A DNA stretch of 64,000 bases from Actinacidiphila oryziradicis (GCF_005047355.1 NZ_SUMC01000020.1:86527-150526), one strand, 5' to 3'. Numbered from the stretch's first letter, positions 9,007 to 17,632 are shown. Notes: generated by a model from the sequence alone, not told the origin. Numbers and translations: made by a program.

Positions 9007-9855
9007 TCAGTACTGGTAGAACCCCTCGCCGCTCTTGCGGCCCAGGGCGCCCGCGTCCACCATCCGGCGCATGATCTCCGGCGGAGCGAACTTTTCGTCC
9101 TGCGATTCGGTGTAGATGTTGCCCGCGGCGTGCAAAAGGATGTCCACCCCGGTCAGGTCGGCGGTGGCCAGCGGCCCCATGGCGTGGCCGAAGCCCAGCT
9201 TGCAGGCGATGTCGATGTCCTCGGCAGAGGCCACCCCGGACTCGTAGAGCTTGACCGCCTCGACAACCAGTGCCGAAATCAGCCGGGTCGTCACAAACCC
9301 CGCCACATCGCGGTTCACGACGATCGTGGTCTTCCCGACCGCCTCGGCGAAAGCTTTCGCCGAGGCGAGCGTCGCGTCGCTGGTCTTGTAGCCACGCACC
9401 AGCTCGCAGAGCCGCATCATCGGCACCGGTGAGAAGAAATGCGTGCCCACGACGCGCTCCGGACGCTCCGTCACCGCCGCGATCTTCGTGATCGGGATCG
9501 CCGAGGTGTTGGACGCGAGCACCGCCTCATCCTTGGCGATCTTGTCCAGCGCCCGGAAGATCTCCTGCTTGACCTCGATCTTCTCGAACACCGCCTCGAC
9601 CACGATGTCCGCGTCGGCGACCGCGTCCAGATCCGTGGTGGTGGCGATACGCGCGAGCGCCGCCTCCGCCTCGGCCGCCGTCAGCTTCCCCTTCGACACG
9701 AACTTCTCGTACGAGGCCTGGATGCCGCCCCTGCCACGCGCGAGTGCCGCGTCCGTGACGTCCCGGAGCACCACCTCATAGCCCGCCTGAGCCGATACCT
9801 GCGCGATGCCGGAGCCCATCAGACCGGCTCCGATGACGGCGAGCTTCTTCGCCAC
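9007..9855 (-). CDS. 3-hydroxybutyryl-CoA dehydrogenase family
   Basis: NAD(P)-dependent dehydrogenase of 282 residues that interconverts 3-hydroxyacyl-CoA and 3-oxoacyl-CoA in butyrate/fatty acid metabolism. The N-terminal Rossmann motif is AVIGAGLMGSGIAQ; ASNTSAIPITKIA and GTHFFSPVPMMRLCELV carry the conserved catalytic His and Asn-Ser region; the C-terminal domain has GFGHAMGPLATADLTG. GTG at 9855 is chosen because AGAGGG is about 9 bases upstream; a GTG three codons earlier abuts that site. It is divergent from the adenosyltransferase gene. Confidence 0.94.
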   Translation of the reverse strand: MAKKLAVIGAGLMGSGIAQVSAQAGYEVVLRDVTDAALARGRGGIQASYEKFVSKGKLTAAEAEAALARIATTTDLDAVADADIVVEAVFEKIEVKQEIFRALDKIAKDEAVLASNTSAIPITKIAAVTERPERVVGTHFFSPVPMMRLCELVRGYKTSDATLASAKAFAEAVGKTTIVVNRDVAGFVTTRLISALVVEAVKLYESGVASAEDIDIACKLGFGHAMGPLATADLTGVDILLHAAGNIYTESQDEKFAPPEIMRRMVDAGALGRKSGEGFYQY

Positions 9856-9981
9856 GGCACACACCCTCTTCTCGATGTCCTGGGCGGACCTTAACGCCCG
9901 CTCACATAGGTACGCAGCACTAAGAGAGCCGCGTCACGGTGTGTGCTTCGTCGCACCGCCCTGTGTGGTTACCCTCGGTCC
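9856..9981. promoter_or_regulatory. Divergent promoter region
   Basis: This 126-base spacer separates the dehydrogenase and adenosyltransferase start codons and must hold promoters for both. No inverted repeat of convincing length was seen. A cobalamin riboswitch would need more space than is present. Confidence 0.4.
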
Positions 9982-10554
9982 ATGGTCAATCTCACCCGCA
10001 TTTACACCCGTACCGGTGACGACGGCACCACCGCACTCGGTGACATGAGCCGCACCGCCAAGACCGACCCCCGTATCGCCGCCTACGCCGACACCAACGA
10101 GGCCAACGCCACCATCGGTGTGGCCATCGCCCTCGGCGGCCTCACACCGGACGTCGCCGCCGTCCTCACCCGTGTCCAGAACGACCTCTTCGACGTCGGC
10201 GCCGATCTCGCCACCCCTGTCGTCCCCGATCCCAAATACCCGCCGCTGCGCGTCGAGCAGACCTACATCGACAAGCTCGAAGCGGACTGCGACCGGTTCC
10301 TGGAGGACCTCGACAAGCTCCGCAGCTTCATCCTCCCCGGCGGCACTCCCGGCGCCGCCCTGCTCCACCAGGCCACCACCGTCGTCCGCCGCGCCGAACG
10401 CTCCACCTGGGCCGCCCTCGCCGAGCACCGCGAGACCATGAACGCCCTCACCGCCACCTACCTCAACCGTCTTTCCGATCTCCTGTTCATCCTGGCCCGC
10501 ACGGCCAACAAGGAGCTCGGCGACGTCCTGTGGGTGCCGGGCGAGAACCGCTGA
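9982..10554 (+). CDS. PduO-type cob(I)yrinic acid a,c-diamide adenosyltransferase
   Basis: Protein of 190 residues that transfers the adenosyl group of ATP to cob(I)alamin to make coenzyme B12. The N-terminal ATP-binding motif IYTRTGDDGTTALGD is complete, and the downstream FILPGGTPGAALLHQATTVVRRAER contains the conserved Arg residues of the active site. The C-terminal LNRLSDLLFILARTAN is also canonical. It is convergent with the FAD oxidoreductase gene, only 21 bases away. Confidence 0.95.
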   Translation: MVNLTRIYTRTGDDGTTALGDMSRTAKTDPRIAAYADTNEANATIGVAIALGGLTPDVAAVLTRVQNDLFDVGADLATPVVPDPKYPPLRVEQTYIDKLEADCDRFLEDLDKLRSFILPGGTPGAALLHQATTVVRRAERSTWAALAEHRETMNALTATYLNRLSDLLFILARTANKELGDVLWVPGENR

Positions 10555-10575
10555 GCCCGGCTCCGGGCCCCGGTT

Positions 10576-11685
10576 CTAGTCGGCGGCGGGCTGGCCGAGC
10601 AGGGCCCGCTGATGGGGGACGAGGAGGGATTTGCTCTTGAGCACGACAGTCGCCCGCCTGCCGAGCAGCATGGCCTCCCGCTCACCGCGCGGCATCATCG
10701 TCACCCCGTCGCCCGGCCCGAAGGGCACTGCCAGGAGCCGCAACGGCACGGCCTTGTACGGTTTCGACTGACTGCGGTGCCGCCCCGAACCGTCCAGATG
10801 AGCACGGATGTTGTGGGCGGCCGCCCGGCCCTGCGCGAAGGCGGCCGGGGCGACCTTGGCGTCGCTGATGTCGGTGACATCGCCGACCGCGAAGACGTCC
10901 CGCCAGCCGACGACCCGCAGATGCCCGTCCACCCTGACGTGTCCCGTGCCGTTCAGCCAGTCACCGTGACCGGCCAGCCGCAGCCACACCGTGTTCGGGG
11001 TGGTGCCGGTGGCCCAGAACACCAGGTCGGCCTCGATCCGGCGGCCCGCCCCGTCCCGGAACGAGCCGAAAGCGCTCCCCGGCGACACAAACGTGTTCAG
11101 CAGCACTCGCACCTCATGCGCCGCCAGCCAGTCCAGCGCCCGCCGCCCGGCCCGCACAGCGCCGTTCCCCTCAAGCAGCGCCGCTCCGGAATGCGCCAGC
11201 GTCACCTCCGCGTCCGGGCGCGCCAGCCGTATCTCCGCGCTGAGCTCGACCCCCGAAGGCCCGCCCCCGACGACCATGATCCTGCGCGCCTCCACGATCC
11301 GCCGCTGATGCCCCCGGAACACGTTGGCCGCCTCCTCCGCCGTCGTCCCGACGAACCGCGCCGGCTCCGGATAGTCGGCGCCGGTGGCGATCACCACCAC
11401 GTCGTACGGCAGCCGCTCTCCGGAGGCGAGGACGACTTCCCGCTCCCGGGTCTGTATGCCGGTCACCTTCCCGAGCGCCACCCGACCGTGCTCCAGCAGC
11501 CTGCTGTAGGGAATGAGCGGGGCCCGTGTCCACCGCTCGTCGACGCCGGCCCGCAGCGAGGCCACCCGGTGGAAGAACACCTCCTTGCGGTCCACCAGGG
11601 TCACCCGCGCGATGTCGTCAAGATCCTTGGCCACCCGGATACCGGCGTAACCGCCGCCGATCACTACGACATTCCTTGTCGCCAT
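10576..11685 (-). CDS. NAD(P)/FAD-dependent oxidoreductase, NDH-2/AIFM2-like
   Basis: Protein of 369 residues with two dinucleotide-binding folds. The FAD site begins VVVIGGGYAGIRVAKDL, the NAD(P) site is RIMVVGGGPSGVELSAEI, and the C-terminal FAVGDVTDI motif binds the flavin ribityl chain. Length and motifs fit type II NADH dehydrogenase-like or AIFM2-like quinone/dye reductases. GAGAGG lies 7 bases ahead of the ATG. There is no C-terminal membrane helix, so membrane association would be peripheral. Electron acceptor unknown. Confidence 0.9.
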   Translation of the reverse strand: MATRNVVVIGGGYAGIRVAKDLDDIARVTLVDRKEVFFHRVASLRAGVDERWTRAPLIPYSRLLEHGRVALGKVTGIQTREREVVLASGERLPYDVVVIATGADYPEPARFVGTTAEEAANVFRGHQRRIVEARRIMVVGGGPSGVELSAEIRLARPDAEVTLAHSGAALLEGNGAVRAGRRALDWLAAHEVRVLLNTFVSPGSAFGSFRDGAGRRIEADLVFWATGTTPNTVWLRLAGHGDWLNGTGHVRVDGHLRVVGWRDVFAVGDVTDISDAKVAPAAFAQGRAAAHNIRAHLDGSGRHRSQSKPYKAVPLRLLAVPFGPGDGVTMMPRGEREAMLLGRRATVVLKSKSLLVPHQRALLGQPAAD

Positions 11686-11863
11686 GCCGGTCCTCTCAAA
11701 ATGTGGGGGAATGAGAGGGCACTCATGTGCCGCCGCCCTAATCTATGAGCTGGCCCGGCTGGCCCGTACCGGTGTTCGGGATAGCCCGCTGTGCGGTTGT
11801 GTCGTTCTGACGCGGATCCTGTGCCGCTCGGAGGCGGGCCGTGCGGTGATGCGGCGGCCGAGC

Positions 11864-12445
11864 TCAGCGCACCCATCCCTTGAGGGGTTCGGTGTCCAGC
11901 GTGAATCCCACGGGTGCGGGCAGCGTGATCGGCTTGCCGAACGGCACCGTCTTGGTGCTCTCGTACCGGACACCGTCCGGCTCGCTGAAGACGGTGACCT
12001 CGCCCGCCTCCCGGTCGATCAGCAGGTACACCGGGATGCCCGCCTCGGCATACGCGCGAGGTTTCTCGACACGGTCCCGGCGATCCGTGTCGGAGTCGTA
12101 GGAAGTGACCTCGGCAACCATCAGGACGTCCGTGGGTTCGGCCCACTCGCCCTGACCGACAAAAGCGTCGCTGGGGGCCAGAGTTCCGTCCGGGCGCGCA
12201 TGACCGTTGCGGTAGGTCTCCACCTTCAGACCCTGGTCATGCAGCCACAGGTCCGGGTTCGTCTGGATACAGATCCGCGCCAGCCACTGAATGATCCGCC
12301 CGTGGTCGCCATCCGGCACCGGCGTAACCCCGATCTTCCCGTTGATGAACTCCCACCGCATCCCCTCCATCACGCGGCCCGCGAGCCGCGCGAACTCCTC
12401 GAACTCCTCCGGCAGCATCTGCGGACGATCGTGGATAGCGGTCAT
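11864..12445 (-). CDS. Uma2-family restriction-endonuclease-like protein
   Basis: Protein of 193 residues from ATG at 12445 with AAGGAGG upstream. The Uma2 (DUF820) family adopts a PD-(D/E)XK nuclease fold. Here RWEFINGKIGVTPVP, HGRIIQWLARI, the candidate acidic site PDGTLAPSD, MVAEVTSYDSDTDRRDRVEKPRAYAEAGIPVYLLIDREAG give the expected E...D...ExxS/K layout. Streptomyces genomes carry many copies, and no activity has been firmly established for most of them. A second member lies at 14071-14727, so this insert holds a pair. Confidence 0.9.
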   Translation of the reverse strand: MTAIHDRPQMLPEEFEEFARLAGRVMEGMRWEFINGKIGVTPVPDGDHGRIIQWLARICIQTNPDLWLHDQGLKVETYRNGHARPDGTLAPSDAFVGQGEWAEPTDVLMVAEVTSYDSDTDRRDRVEKPRAYAEAGIPVYLLIDREAGEVTVFSEPDGVRYESTKTVPFGKPITLPAPVGFTLDTEPLKGWVR

Positions 12446-12498
12446 GACCTGGCCTCCTTGGAGAGTGCGGCGCTTCCAGCGTATCCCGCACCGGCCGC

Positions 12499-12726
12499 CT
12501 AGGCGTGCCCCGCAGCGTCGGCAGAGAGACGGTGCAGCGGGCACCGGCACGGCGGGAACTGACCCGACATCATGGGCGCCAGCCGGTCGTCAGCCATGAC
12601 GCTGACCCGGCCCAACTCCTCCGTGACGGCGCCGCTGCCCCGGGACACGCGGTAGACGCGCATCGTCATCCGGGGACGGACCGGTTCTCTACTCCCACCC
12701 TCGTACGGGGCGCCGTAGGTCATCAC
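12499..12726 (-). CDS. Small conserved protein of unknown function
   Basis: Predicted protein of 75 residues; the start may instead be the internal ATG giving MTMRVYRVSRG (about 56 residues). The C-terminal segment PPCRCPLHR has two closely spaced Cys plus His, a pattern seen in small Streptomyces proteins divergent from XRE/DUF5753 regulators. It lies 190 bases from the divergent XRE gene. No catalytic motif is seen. It could be a small partner of that regulator. Confidence 0.55.
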   Translation of the reverse strand: MMTYGAPYEGGSREPVRPRMTMRVYRVSRGSGAVTEELGRVSVMADDRLAPMMSGQFPPCRCPLHRLSADAAGHA

Positions 12727-12916
12727 CGCGCCACCTCCACGCCGTGGATCCGACGGCAGACGGTGAGGCGTTCGATGGGATGCATTACGTCGATCGACCT
12801 GCTTTTCGTTTTTAGGGCCAATTACGGTGTGTACTCACAGCGTTGCGCTCCGGCACGTAATCTCGACAGAGGCCAGCCGTCCCAGCCGCATCGGCGGGAC
12901 GAGGAGGGATGGACCA

Positions 12917-13759
12917 ATGACGTTCCAGCCGCGTGAGCTTTTTCCCGACCGTTCGGCACGCGATCTGTTCGGCGCGGAGATCCGCAGGCAGCGGGAGAAG
13001 GCGGGCATGTCGCTGCGGCGGCTGTCGGAAGTGTTGAACTACAGCAAGTCCCATCTCGCCCGGATCGAGGCGGCGGAGACGCTGCCGTACGACGACCTCC
13101 CGGCGACGCTGGACGCGTGCTTCGGCACGGACGGGAGCTTCGCGCGGCTGCACGCGCTGGCGAAGAACGAGCCGTTCCCGGGCAAGTACCGGCGCATGAT
13201 CGAGATCGAGCGGCGGGCGGCCGTCATCGAGCAGTACAACTGCGCCATCATTCCCGGCCTCCTCCAGACGCCGGAGCTGGCCGAGGCATGGCTGCGCGTC
13301 GGGCACCCGGAGGCTCCCGACGCGGGGATCCAGGCGCTGGTGAAGGCCCGAATCGACCGGCAGACGCTGTTCAGCCGACCCAAGCCGCCCCGCTGCTGGT
13401 TCATCCTGGACGAGGCGGTTCTCCGCCGCCCGGCGGGCGGCCCTCAGGTGATGCAACGCCAGATGGCGTCACTCGTCGAGCGGGGGACACAGGGGGACGT
13501 AACCCTCCAAGTGCTGCCGTTCACTTCCGGCCTCCATCCGGAGGCAGGCGGTTCGCTGAGGCTCTTCACGATCCCCGACGAGCCGGTGGTGGCGTACGAG
13601 GAAGGCAGCCACTCCGGGACGATCATTGAAGACCGGGATACCGTCACGAAGCTACGGGAGAACTACGATCTGCTCAGGGCGATGGCCCTCCCGCCTCGCG
13701 ACTCCGAGGCGATGATCCGAGCCGTCATGAAGGAGTGGACCCGTGCGACCCATCCTTGA
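12917..13759 (+). CDS. XRE-family regulator with DUF5753 effector domain
   Basis: Protein of 280 residues. The N-terminal helix-turn-helix is FGAEIRRQREKAGMSLRRLS followed by SKSHLARIEAAETLPYDDL. The rest is the DUF5753 domain typical of Streptomyces, with IEIERRAAVIEQYNCAIIPG, LLQTPELAEAWLRVGHP and VTLQVLPF. GGAGGG lies 8 bases ahead of the ATG. The downstream DUF397 gene overlaps by 17 bases, the standard arrangement of this BldB/WhiJ-like two-gene unit, in which the small protein is thought to modulate the regulator. Confidence 0.94.
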   Translation: MTFQPRELFPDRSARDLFGAEIRRQREKAGMSLRRLSEVLNYSKSHLARIEAAETLPYDDLPATLDACFGTDGSFARLHALAKNEPFPGKYRRMIEIERRAAVIEQYNCAIIPGLLQTPELAEAWLRVGHPEAPDAGIQALVKARIDRQTLFSRPKPPRCWFILDEAVLRRPAGGPQVMQRQMASLVERGTQGDVTLQVLPFTSGLHPEAGGSLRLFTIPDEPVVAYEEGSHSGTIIEDRDTVTKLRENYDLLRAMALPPRDSEAMIRAVMKEWTRATHP

Positions 13760-13958
13760 CCTGAGCAGCGCCACCTGGCGCAAGAGCAATTACAGCAACC
13801 CCGACGGCGGCGACTGCGTCGAGGTCGCCGACGGCCTCCCCCGCATCGTGCCCGTCCGCGACTCCAAGAACCCCCACGGCCCCGCGCTGGTCTTCCCCGC
13901 CGGAACATGGTCCGCGTTCATAGCGGGCATAAAGGCAGGCGACTTCCCTGCTGCCTGA
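13743..13958 (+). CDS. DUF397-domain protein
   Basis: Protein of 71 residues from GTG at 13743, overlapping the XRE gene by 17 bases. The DUF397 hallmark ATWRKSNYSNPDGGDCVEVA is followed by VPVRDSKNPHGPALVFPAGTWSAFI. Such proteins accompany XRE/DUF5753 regulators in Streptomyces developmental and toxin-antitoxin-like pairs. Cytoplasmic, full length. Confidence 0.94.
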   Translation: MRPILDLSSATWRKSNYSNPDGGDCVEVADGLPRIVPVRDSKNPHGPALVFPAGTWSAFIAGIKAGDFPAA

Positions 13959-14070
13959 ACGCCGCGCCCTGTGGCCAGGACCGACCCGTCACGCGAAGGC
14001 GCTGGCGCTCGGCCGTTGCGTAGTGCCGTCCATGACCGCGAACCGTGCCGGTCATGGGCGCTGCATCCCC

Positions 14071-14727
14071 CTACTCCCCCCAGGGCTCCCATTCGGCGGT
14101 GCTGAACGAAAACCCGAAGGGCTCCGGCAACCGCACGCTGCCGCCGAACTCCCAGCTGTCCAGCACCTGGTAGCGACCCGAGCGCCGGTCGGGTTCCGCG
14201 AAGAGCGTGATGCCGGGGCCCTTGGGGTCCCGGTCCACCAGAAGGTAGTACGGGATCACACACTGGGCATAGCCGGTCCATTTCGTGGCGGCTCGGCGGC
14301 CGAATGCCGGTTCGCGGTCGACCGGCGCGTTGGATTTCGAAGTCACCTCAACGACCATGTCGAGCTGGTGGGAGAAGAGGTGCTTCGCCTTCGTGGACCG
14401 GGCCTGGGCCAGTATGTCAGCCTCCAGGACGATGAGGTCGGGAATGTACCCGTCACCGATCTCCACCAGGTTGAGGTCCGTCGTCTGGACGGCCCGCCAC
14501 GGGAAATCGGGGTGTCCCGCCTTGGCGAGGATCAGCCCTTCAAGGATGTCGGCCACAATCCCGTTGTGATCGACAGTGGGTCCTGGTGACACGATGATCT
14601 CTCCCCCGACCACCTCGACCCGCGTACCGTCGTGCGGCAGCCTCAGGTAGTCCCTCAGTTCGTCCCGCACCCACATGTCATACGGAGAATCGGGAAGCGT
14701 GTAGTGCGCGATCGCCGGCACGGACAT
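14071..14727 (-). CDS. Uma2-family restriction-endonuclease-like protein
   Basis: Protein of 218 residues of the same family as 11864-12445. The conserved pattern is RVEVVGGEIIVSPGPTVDHN, YIPDLIVLEAD (acidic residue of the nuclease core), LDMVVEVTSKSNAPVDREP and YAQCVIPYYLLVDRDPKG. Sequence differs markedly from the first copy, so it is not a recent duplication. It stands alone, convergent with the DUF397 gene. Confidence 0.9.
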   Translation of the reverse strand: MSVPAIAHYTLPDSPYDMWVRDELRDYLRLPHDGTRVEVVGGEIIVSPGPTVDHNGIVADILEGLILAKAGHPDFPWRAVQTTDLNLVEIGDGYIPDLIVLEADILAQARSTKAKHLFSHQLDMVVEVTSKSNAPVDREPAFGRRAATKWTGYAQCVIPYYLLVDRDPKGPGITLFAEPDRRSGRYQVLDSWEFGGSVRLPEPFGFSFSTAEWEPWGE

Positions 14728-14842
14728 CGGCTCACCGACCCCTTCCTCGGAACGCTGTGGTCGCTACTCAGCGTAGCGCCTCGCAGCGACGCGATAAAAC
14801 CGAGCAGAGAGCTGCAGGACTCCCTTACGGCCTGGTACTCAA

Positions 14843-15004
14843 GATATCGGGACCGGGCTGTCCAATGCGGAGATCGCCGCCCGGCTGTGCATGGCCGAGG
14901 CCACGGCCAAGACCCATGTCAGCCGGATCCTCACCAAGCTCGCGCTCCGCAGCCGCACCCAAGCCGCCGTCCTGGCCCAAGAATTGGGCCTACGCCTGCC
15001 CTGA
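14843..15004 (+). pseudogene. LuxR-type response regulator C-terminal fragment
   Basis: The frame reads DIGTGLSNAEIAARLCMAEA, then TAKTHVSRILTKLALRSRTQ and ends AQELGLRLP before TGA at 15002. This is the second half of a NarL/LuxR DNA-binding domain. The receiver domain and the first helices are missing, and there is no usable start codon, so it is a remnant. It sits between a Uma2 gene and an interspersed repeat at the left edge of the atp cluster. Confidence 0.8.
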
Positions 15005-15082
15005 GGCCGCCTGCGGCGCCTTCCCCTCCCCGCCCCTTCCCGGCTGCGTTCGATATGCGGCTGGCGCCGCGTGGGGGCGGGT
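15005..15082 (+). repeat. Interspersed intergenic repeat, copy 1
   Basis: The stretch containing CCCCTCCCCGCCCCTTCCCG and, further on, ATATGCGGCTGGCGCCGCGT recurs as the inverse complement at 26702-26786 with only a few changes. The two halves of the second motif are partly palindromic. Similar GC-rich elements are scattered in Streptomyces intergenic regions. Its function is unknown. Confidence 0.75.
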
Positions 15083-15141
15083 CAGGGGAAAGGCCCGCCG
15101 TAGGCGACCCGGCCAGGGGCGAGGCGACCGGCACGGAAACG

Positions 15142-15597
15142 CTACGCGACGTTGACCCGCTGGCCCGGAGGGGCCGCCTCGAGCCAGGCCAGGAAGCCCG
15201 TCTGGGCGTCGTCGCTCATCGCGAGCTCAAGACGAACGCCGCGGTGCTCACAAACGAGGACCACGGCGTCGGAGAGAAGGGCAAGCTCCTCCTCCCCCTG
15301 GGGCTCGCGTCGGTGGAGGACCTCGATGGCAGAACGTTCGAGGACCCGCCGGGGCCGGGGCGAGTAGGAGAAGACGCGGAACCATTCGACACGGTCACCG
15401 CTGTAGCGGGCGACGCCGTAGACCCATCCCTTGCCCGAGGGCACGGAAGTTTCCGGCTCAGCCTCGGCGGCAAGCCGGAGACTGCAGTCGAAGGTGCCGC
15501 CGGGGCGCTGGATCAGCCGACGGCGCAGGCCGAAGACAAACAGCCCCAGCAGCGCCGCAGCGATGATCCCTCCGCACAGCTGAAGAGCGAGGATCAC
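15142..15597 (-). CDS. DUF2550-domain membrane protein
   Basis: Protein of 151 residues with one N-terminal membrane helix (LCGGIIAAALLGLFVFGLRR) followed by the DUF2550 domain: GGTFDCSLRL, GWVYGVARYSGDRVEWFRVFS and SPRPRRVLERSAIEV. It lies directly downstream of atpC, a position conserved in actinobacteria. A hairpin separates it from atpC, so it may be expressed partly on its own. Role unknown. Confidence 0.9.
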   Translation of the reverse strand: MILALQLCGGIIAAALLGLFVFGLRRRLIQRPGGTFDCSLRLAAEAEPETSVPSGKGWVYGVARYSGDRVEWFRVFSYSPRPRRVLERSAIEVLHRREPQGEEELALLSDAVVLVCEHRGVRLELAMSDDAQTGFLAWLEAAPPGQRVNVA

Positions 15598-15642
15598 GAC
15601 TATCGACCTCCTCGCTTCATCTCACAACGGTGGAAGTGCCGG

Positions 15643-15688
15643 AGCCGCGGGATGCCGTGATCGGAGATCGGTTCGGCTTCCCGCGGCT
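15643..15688 (-). terminator. Hairpin downstream of atpC
   Basis: AGCCGCGGGA at 15643-15652 is exactly complementary to TCCCGCGGCT at 15679-15688 across a 26-base loop. On the minus strand it follows the atpC stop by 21 bases and could end or attenuate the atp transcript before DUF2550. Confidence 0.55.
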
Positions 15689-15709
15689 TCGTCGTGCTGG
15701 TAGGCGCGA

Positions 15710-16084
15710 TCAGTGCACGCCTGTGGTGGCGGCGAGGCGTACCTCGGCACGCCGCTCGGCCGCCGCATCGGTGTCGGACTGGGCCCGCTCCAGTGCCCGC
15801 TCCGCACGCGCGACATCGATCTCGTCGGCGAGCTCGGCGATCTCGGCCAGGATCGACAGCTTGTTGTCGGCGAAGGAGATGAAGCCATCGTGTACGGCAG
15901 CGACGACCGTCCCACCTTCACTCGTACGGATGGTCACCGGACCGGACTGCAGCACACCGAGCAGCGGCTGGTGGCCCGGCATGATGCCGATGTCACCCGA
16001 TTCGGTGCGTGCGACGACCAGGGTCGCCTCGCCGGACCAGACACTGCGGTCAGCGGCGACCAGCTCGACGTGCAGCTCAGCCAA
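15710..16084 (-). CDS. atpC: F1Fo ATP synthase subunit epsilon
   Basis: Central stalk subunit of 124 residues that modulates catalysis. The N-terminal beta-sandwich reads LHVELVAADRSVWSGEATLV and GDIGIMPGHQPLLGVL; the two-helix C-terminal domain has EIAELADEIDVARAERALERA. The likely start is TTG at 16084, with AGGAG five bases upstream; this gives the conserved (M)AELHVE N-terminus. The frame extends further upstream to an ATG but with poor support. Last gene of the atp operon. Confidence 0.94.
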   Translation of the reverse strand: MAELHVELVAADRSVWSGEATLVVARTESGDIGIMPGHQPLLGVLQSGPVTIRTSEGGTVVAAVHDGFISFADNKLSILAEIAELADEIDVARAERALERAQSDTDAAAERRAEVRLAATTGVH

Positions 16085-16102
16085 GACGGCTCCTACGGTC
16101 GG

Positions 16103-16124
16103 CACCCACCGCCTTCGGCGGGTG
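16103..16124 (-). terminator. Small hairpin between atpD and atpC
   Basis: CACCCACCGCC at 16103-16113 and GGCGGGTG at 16117-16124 form a compact hairpin in the 100-base atpD-atpC spacer. It may be an attenuator or an RNA stability element that adjusts epsilon stoichiometry. Confidence 0.4.
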
Positions 16125-16184
16125 TTGAGTCAATGATAGGGGTGGGCCGGGGCGGCAATCGCCCCGGCCCGGGTGGCGGCGGCC

Positions 16185-17627
16185 TCAGCCGACGCCGAGT
16201 TCCTTCGCGTTGCGCTCCAGGTCCTCAAGACCACCGCACATGAAGAACGCCTGCTCAGGGTAGTGGTCGTACTTCCCGTCGGCGATGGCGTTGAACGCGG
16301 TGATGGACTCCTCCAGGGGCACATCCGAACCATCGACACCGGTGAACTGCTTCGCCGCGTGGGTGTTCTGCGACAGGAAGCGCTCGATACGGCGGGCGCG
16401 GTGGACGGTGAGCTTGTCCTCCTCGCCCAGCTCGTCGATGCCGAGGATCGCGATGATGTCCTGCAGGTCCTTGTACTTCTGCAGGATCGACCGCACCCGC
16501 ATAGCGCAGTCGTAGTGGTCCTGCGCGATGTAGCGCGGGTCCAGGATCCGGGACGTCGAGTCCAGCGGGTCCACCGCCGGGTAGATGCCCTTCTCCGAGA
16601 TCGGCCGGGAGAGCACCGTCGTCGCGTCGAGGTGCGCGAAGGTGGTCGCCGGGGCCGGGTCGGTGAGGTCGTCGGCCGGCACATAGATCGCCTGCATGGA
16701 GGTGATCGAGTGACCGCGGGTCGAGGTGATGCGCTCCTGGAGCTGGCCCATCTCGTCCGCGAGGTTCGGCTGGTAGCCCACCGCGGACGGCATACGGCCG
16801 AGCAGGGTGGACACCTCGGAACCGGCCTGGGTGAAGCGGAAGATGTTGTCGATGAAGAACAGCACATCCTGGCCCTTCACATCGCGGAAGTACTCCGCCA
16901 TGGTCAGACCGGCCAGTGCCACGCGCAGACGGGTGCCCGGGGGCTCGTCCATCTGCCCGAATACCAGCGCCGTCTTGTCGAGGACGCCGGACTCCTCCAT
17001 CTCCGCGATCAGGTCGTTGCCCTCACGGGTGCGCTCGCCGACACCGGCGAACACCGAAACGCCCTCGTGCAGCTTGGCCACACGCATGATCATTTCCTGG
17101 ATGAGGACCGTCTTGCCGACGCCCGCACCACCGAAGAGGCCGATCTTGCCGCCCTTGACATAGGGGGTCAGCAGGTCGACGACCTTCAGGCCGGTCTCGA
17201 ACATCTCGGTCTTGGACTCGAGCTGGTCGAAGGCCGGAGCCTTGCGGTGGATCGGCCAGCGCTCGGTGACCTGGTCCTCGGCCTCCGGCTCGTTCAGGAT
17301 CTTCCCGAGGGTGTTGAACACCTTGCCCTTGGTGATGTCACCGACCGGCACGGTGATGCCCTCGCCGGTGTCGGTCACCGGGGACTGGCGGACCAGGCCG
17401 TCGGTGGGCTGCATCGAGATCGCGCGGACCATGCCGTCACCCAGGTGCAGGGCGACCTCCAGGGTCAGCGTCTTGATCTTGCCGTCCTCGGCCGGGTCGG
17501 CGACGTCGACATGCAGCGCGTTGTAGATCTCCGGCATCGCGTCGACGGGGAACTCCACGTCGACGACCGGGCCGATGACCCGAGCGACGCGACCCGTTGC
17601 CGTGGCCGTTTCAACAGTGGTGGTCAT
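16185..17627 (-). CDS. atpD: F1Fo ATP synthase subunit beta
   Basis: Catalytic subunit of 480 residues. Walker A GGAGVGKTV lies near residue 165, Walker B ends LFFIDNIFRF, the ATP-binding arm has GRMPSAVGYQPNL, and the DELSEED-like motif is DELGEED. Three copies alternate with alpha in the membrane-peripheral F1 head and synthesise ATP. The gene ends 100 bases before atpC and starts 5 bases after atpG ends. Confidence 0.98.
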   Translation of the reverse strand: MTTTVETATATGRVARVIGPVVDVEFPVDAMPEIYNALHVDVADPAEDGKIKTLTLEVALHLGDGMVRAISMQPTDGLVRQSPVTDTGEGITVPVGDITKGKVFNTLGKILNEPEAEDQVTERWPIHRKAPAFDQLESKTEMFETGLKVVDLLTPYVKGGKIGLFGGAGVGKTVLIQEMIMRVAKLHEGVSVFAGVGERTREGNDLIAEMEESGVLDKTALVFGQMDEPPGTRLRVALAGLTMAEYFRDVKGQDVLFFIDNIFRFTQAGSEVSTLLGRMPSAVGYQPNLADEMGQLQERITSTRGHSITSMQAIYVPADDLTDPAPATTFAHLDATTVLSRPISEKGIYPAVDPLDSTSRILDPRYIAQDHYDCAMRVRSILQKYKDLQDIIAILGIDELGEEDKLTVHRARRIERFLSQNTHAAKQFTGVDGSDVPLEESITAFNAIADGKYDHYPEQAFFMCGGLEDLERNAKELGVG

Positions 17628-17632
17628 AGTGG

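Noticed and set aside
9856..9981. Cobalamin riboswitch in front of the adenosyltransferase gene
   Set aside because: The spacer is only 126 bases and is shared with a divergent gene; no B12-box-like sequence was seen.
15005..15082. Possible CRISPR-like or riboswitch structure
   Set aside because: Only one unit here with the second copy 11 kb away in inverse orientation; it fits an interspersed repeat, not an array or ligand-binding leader.
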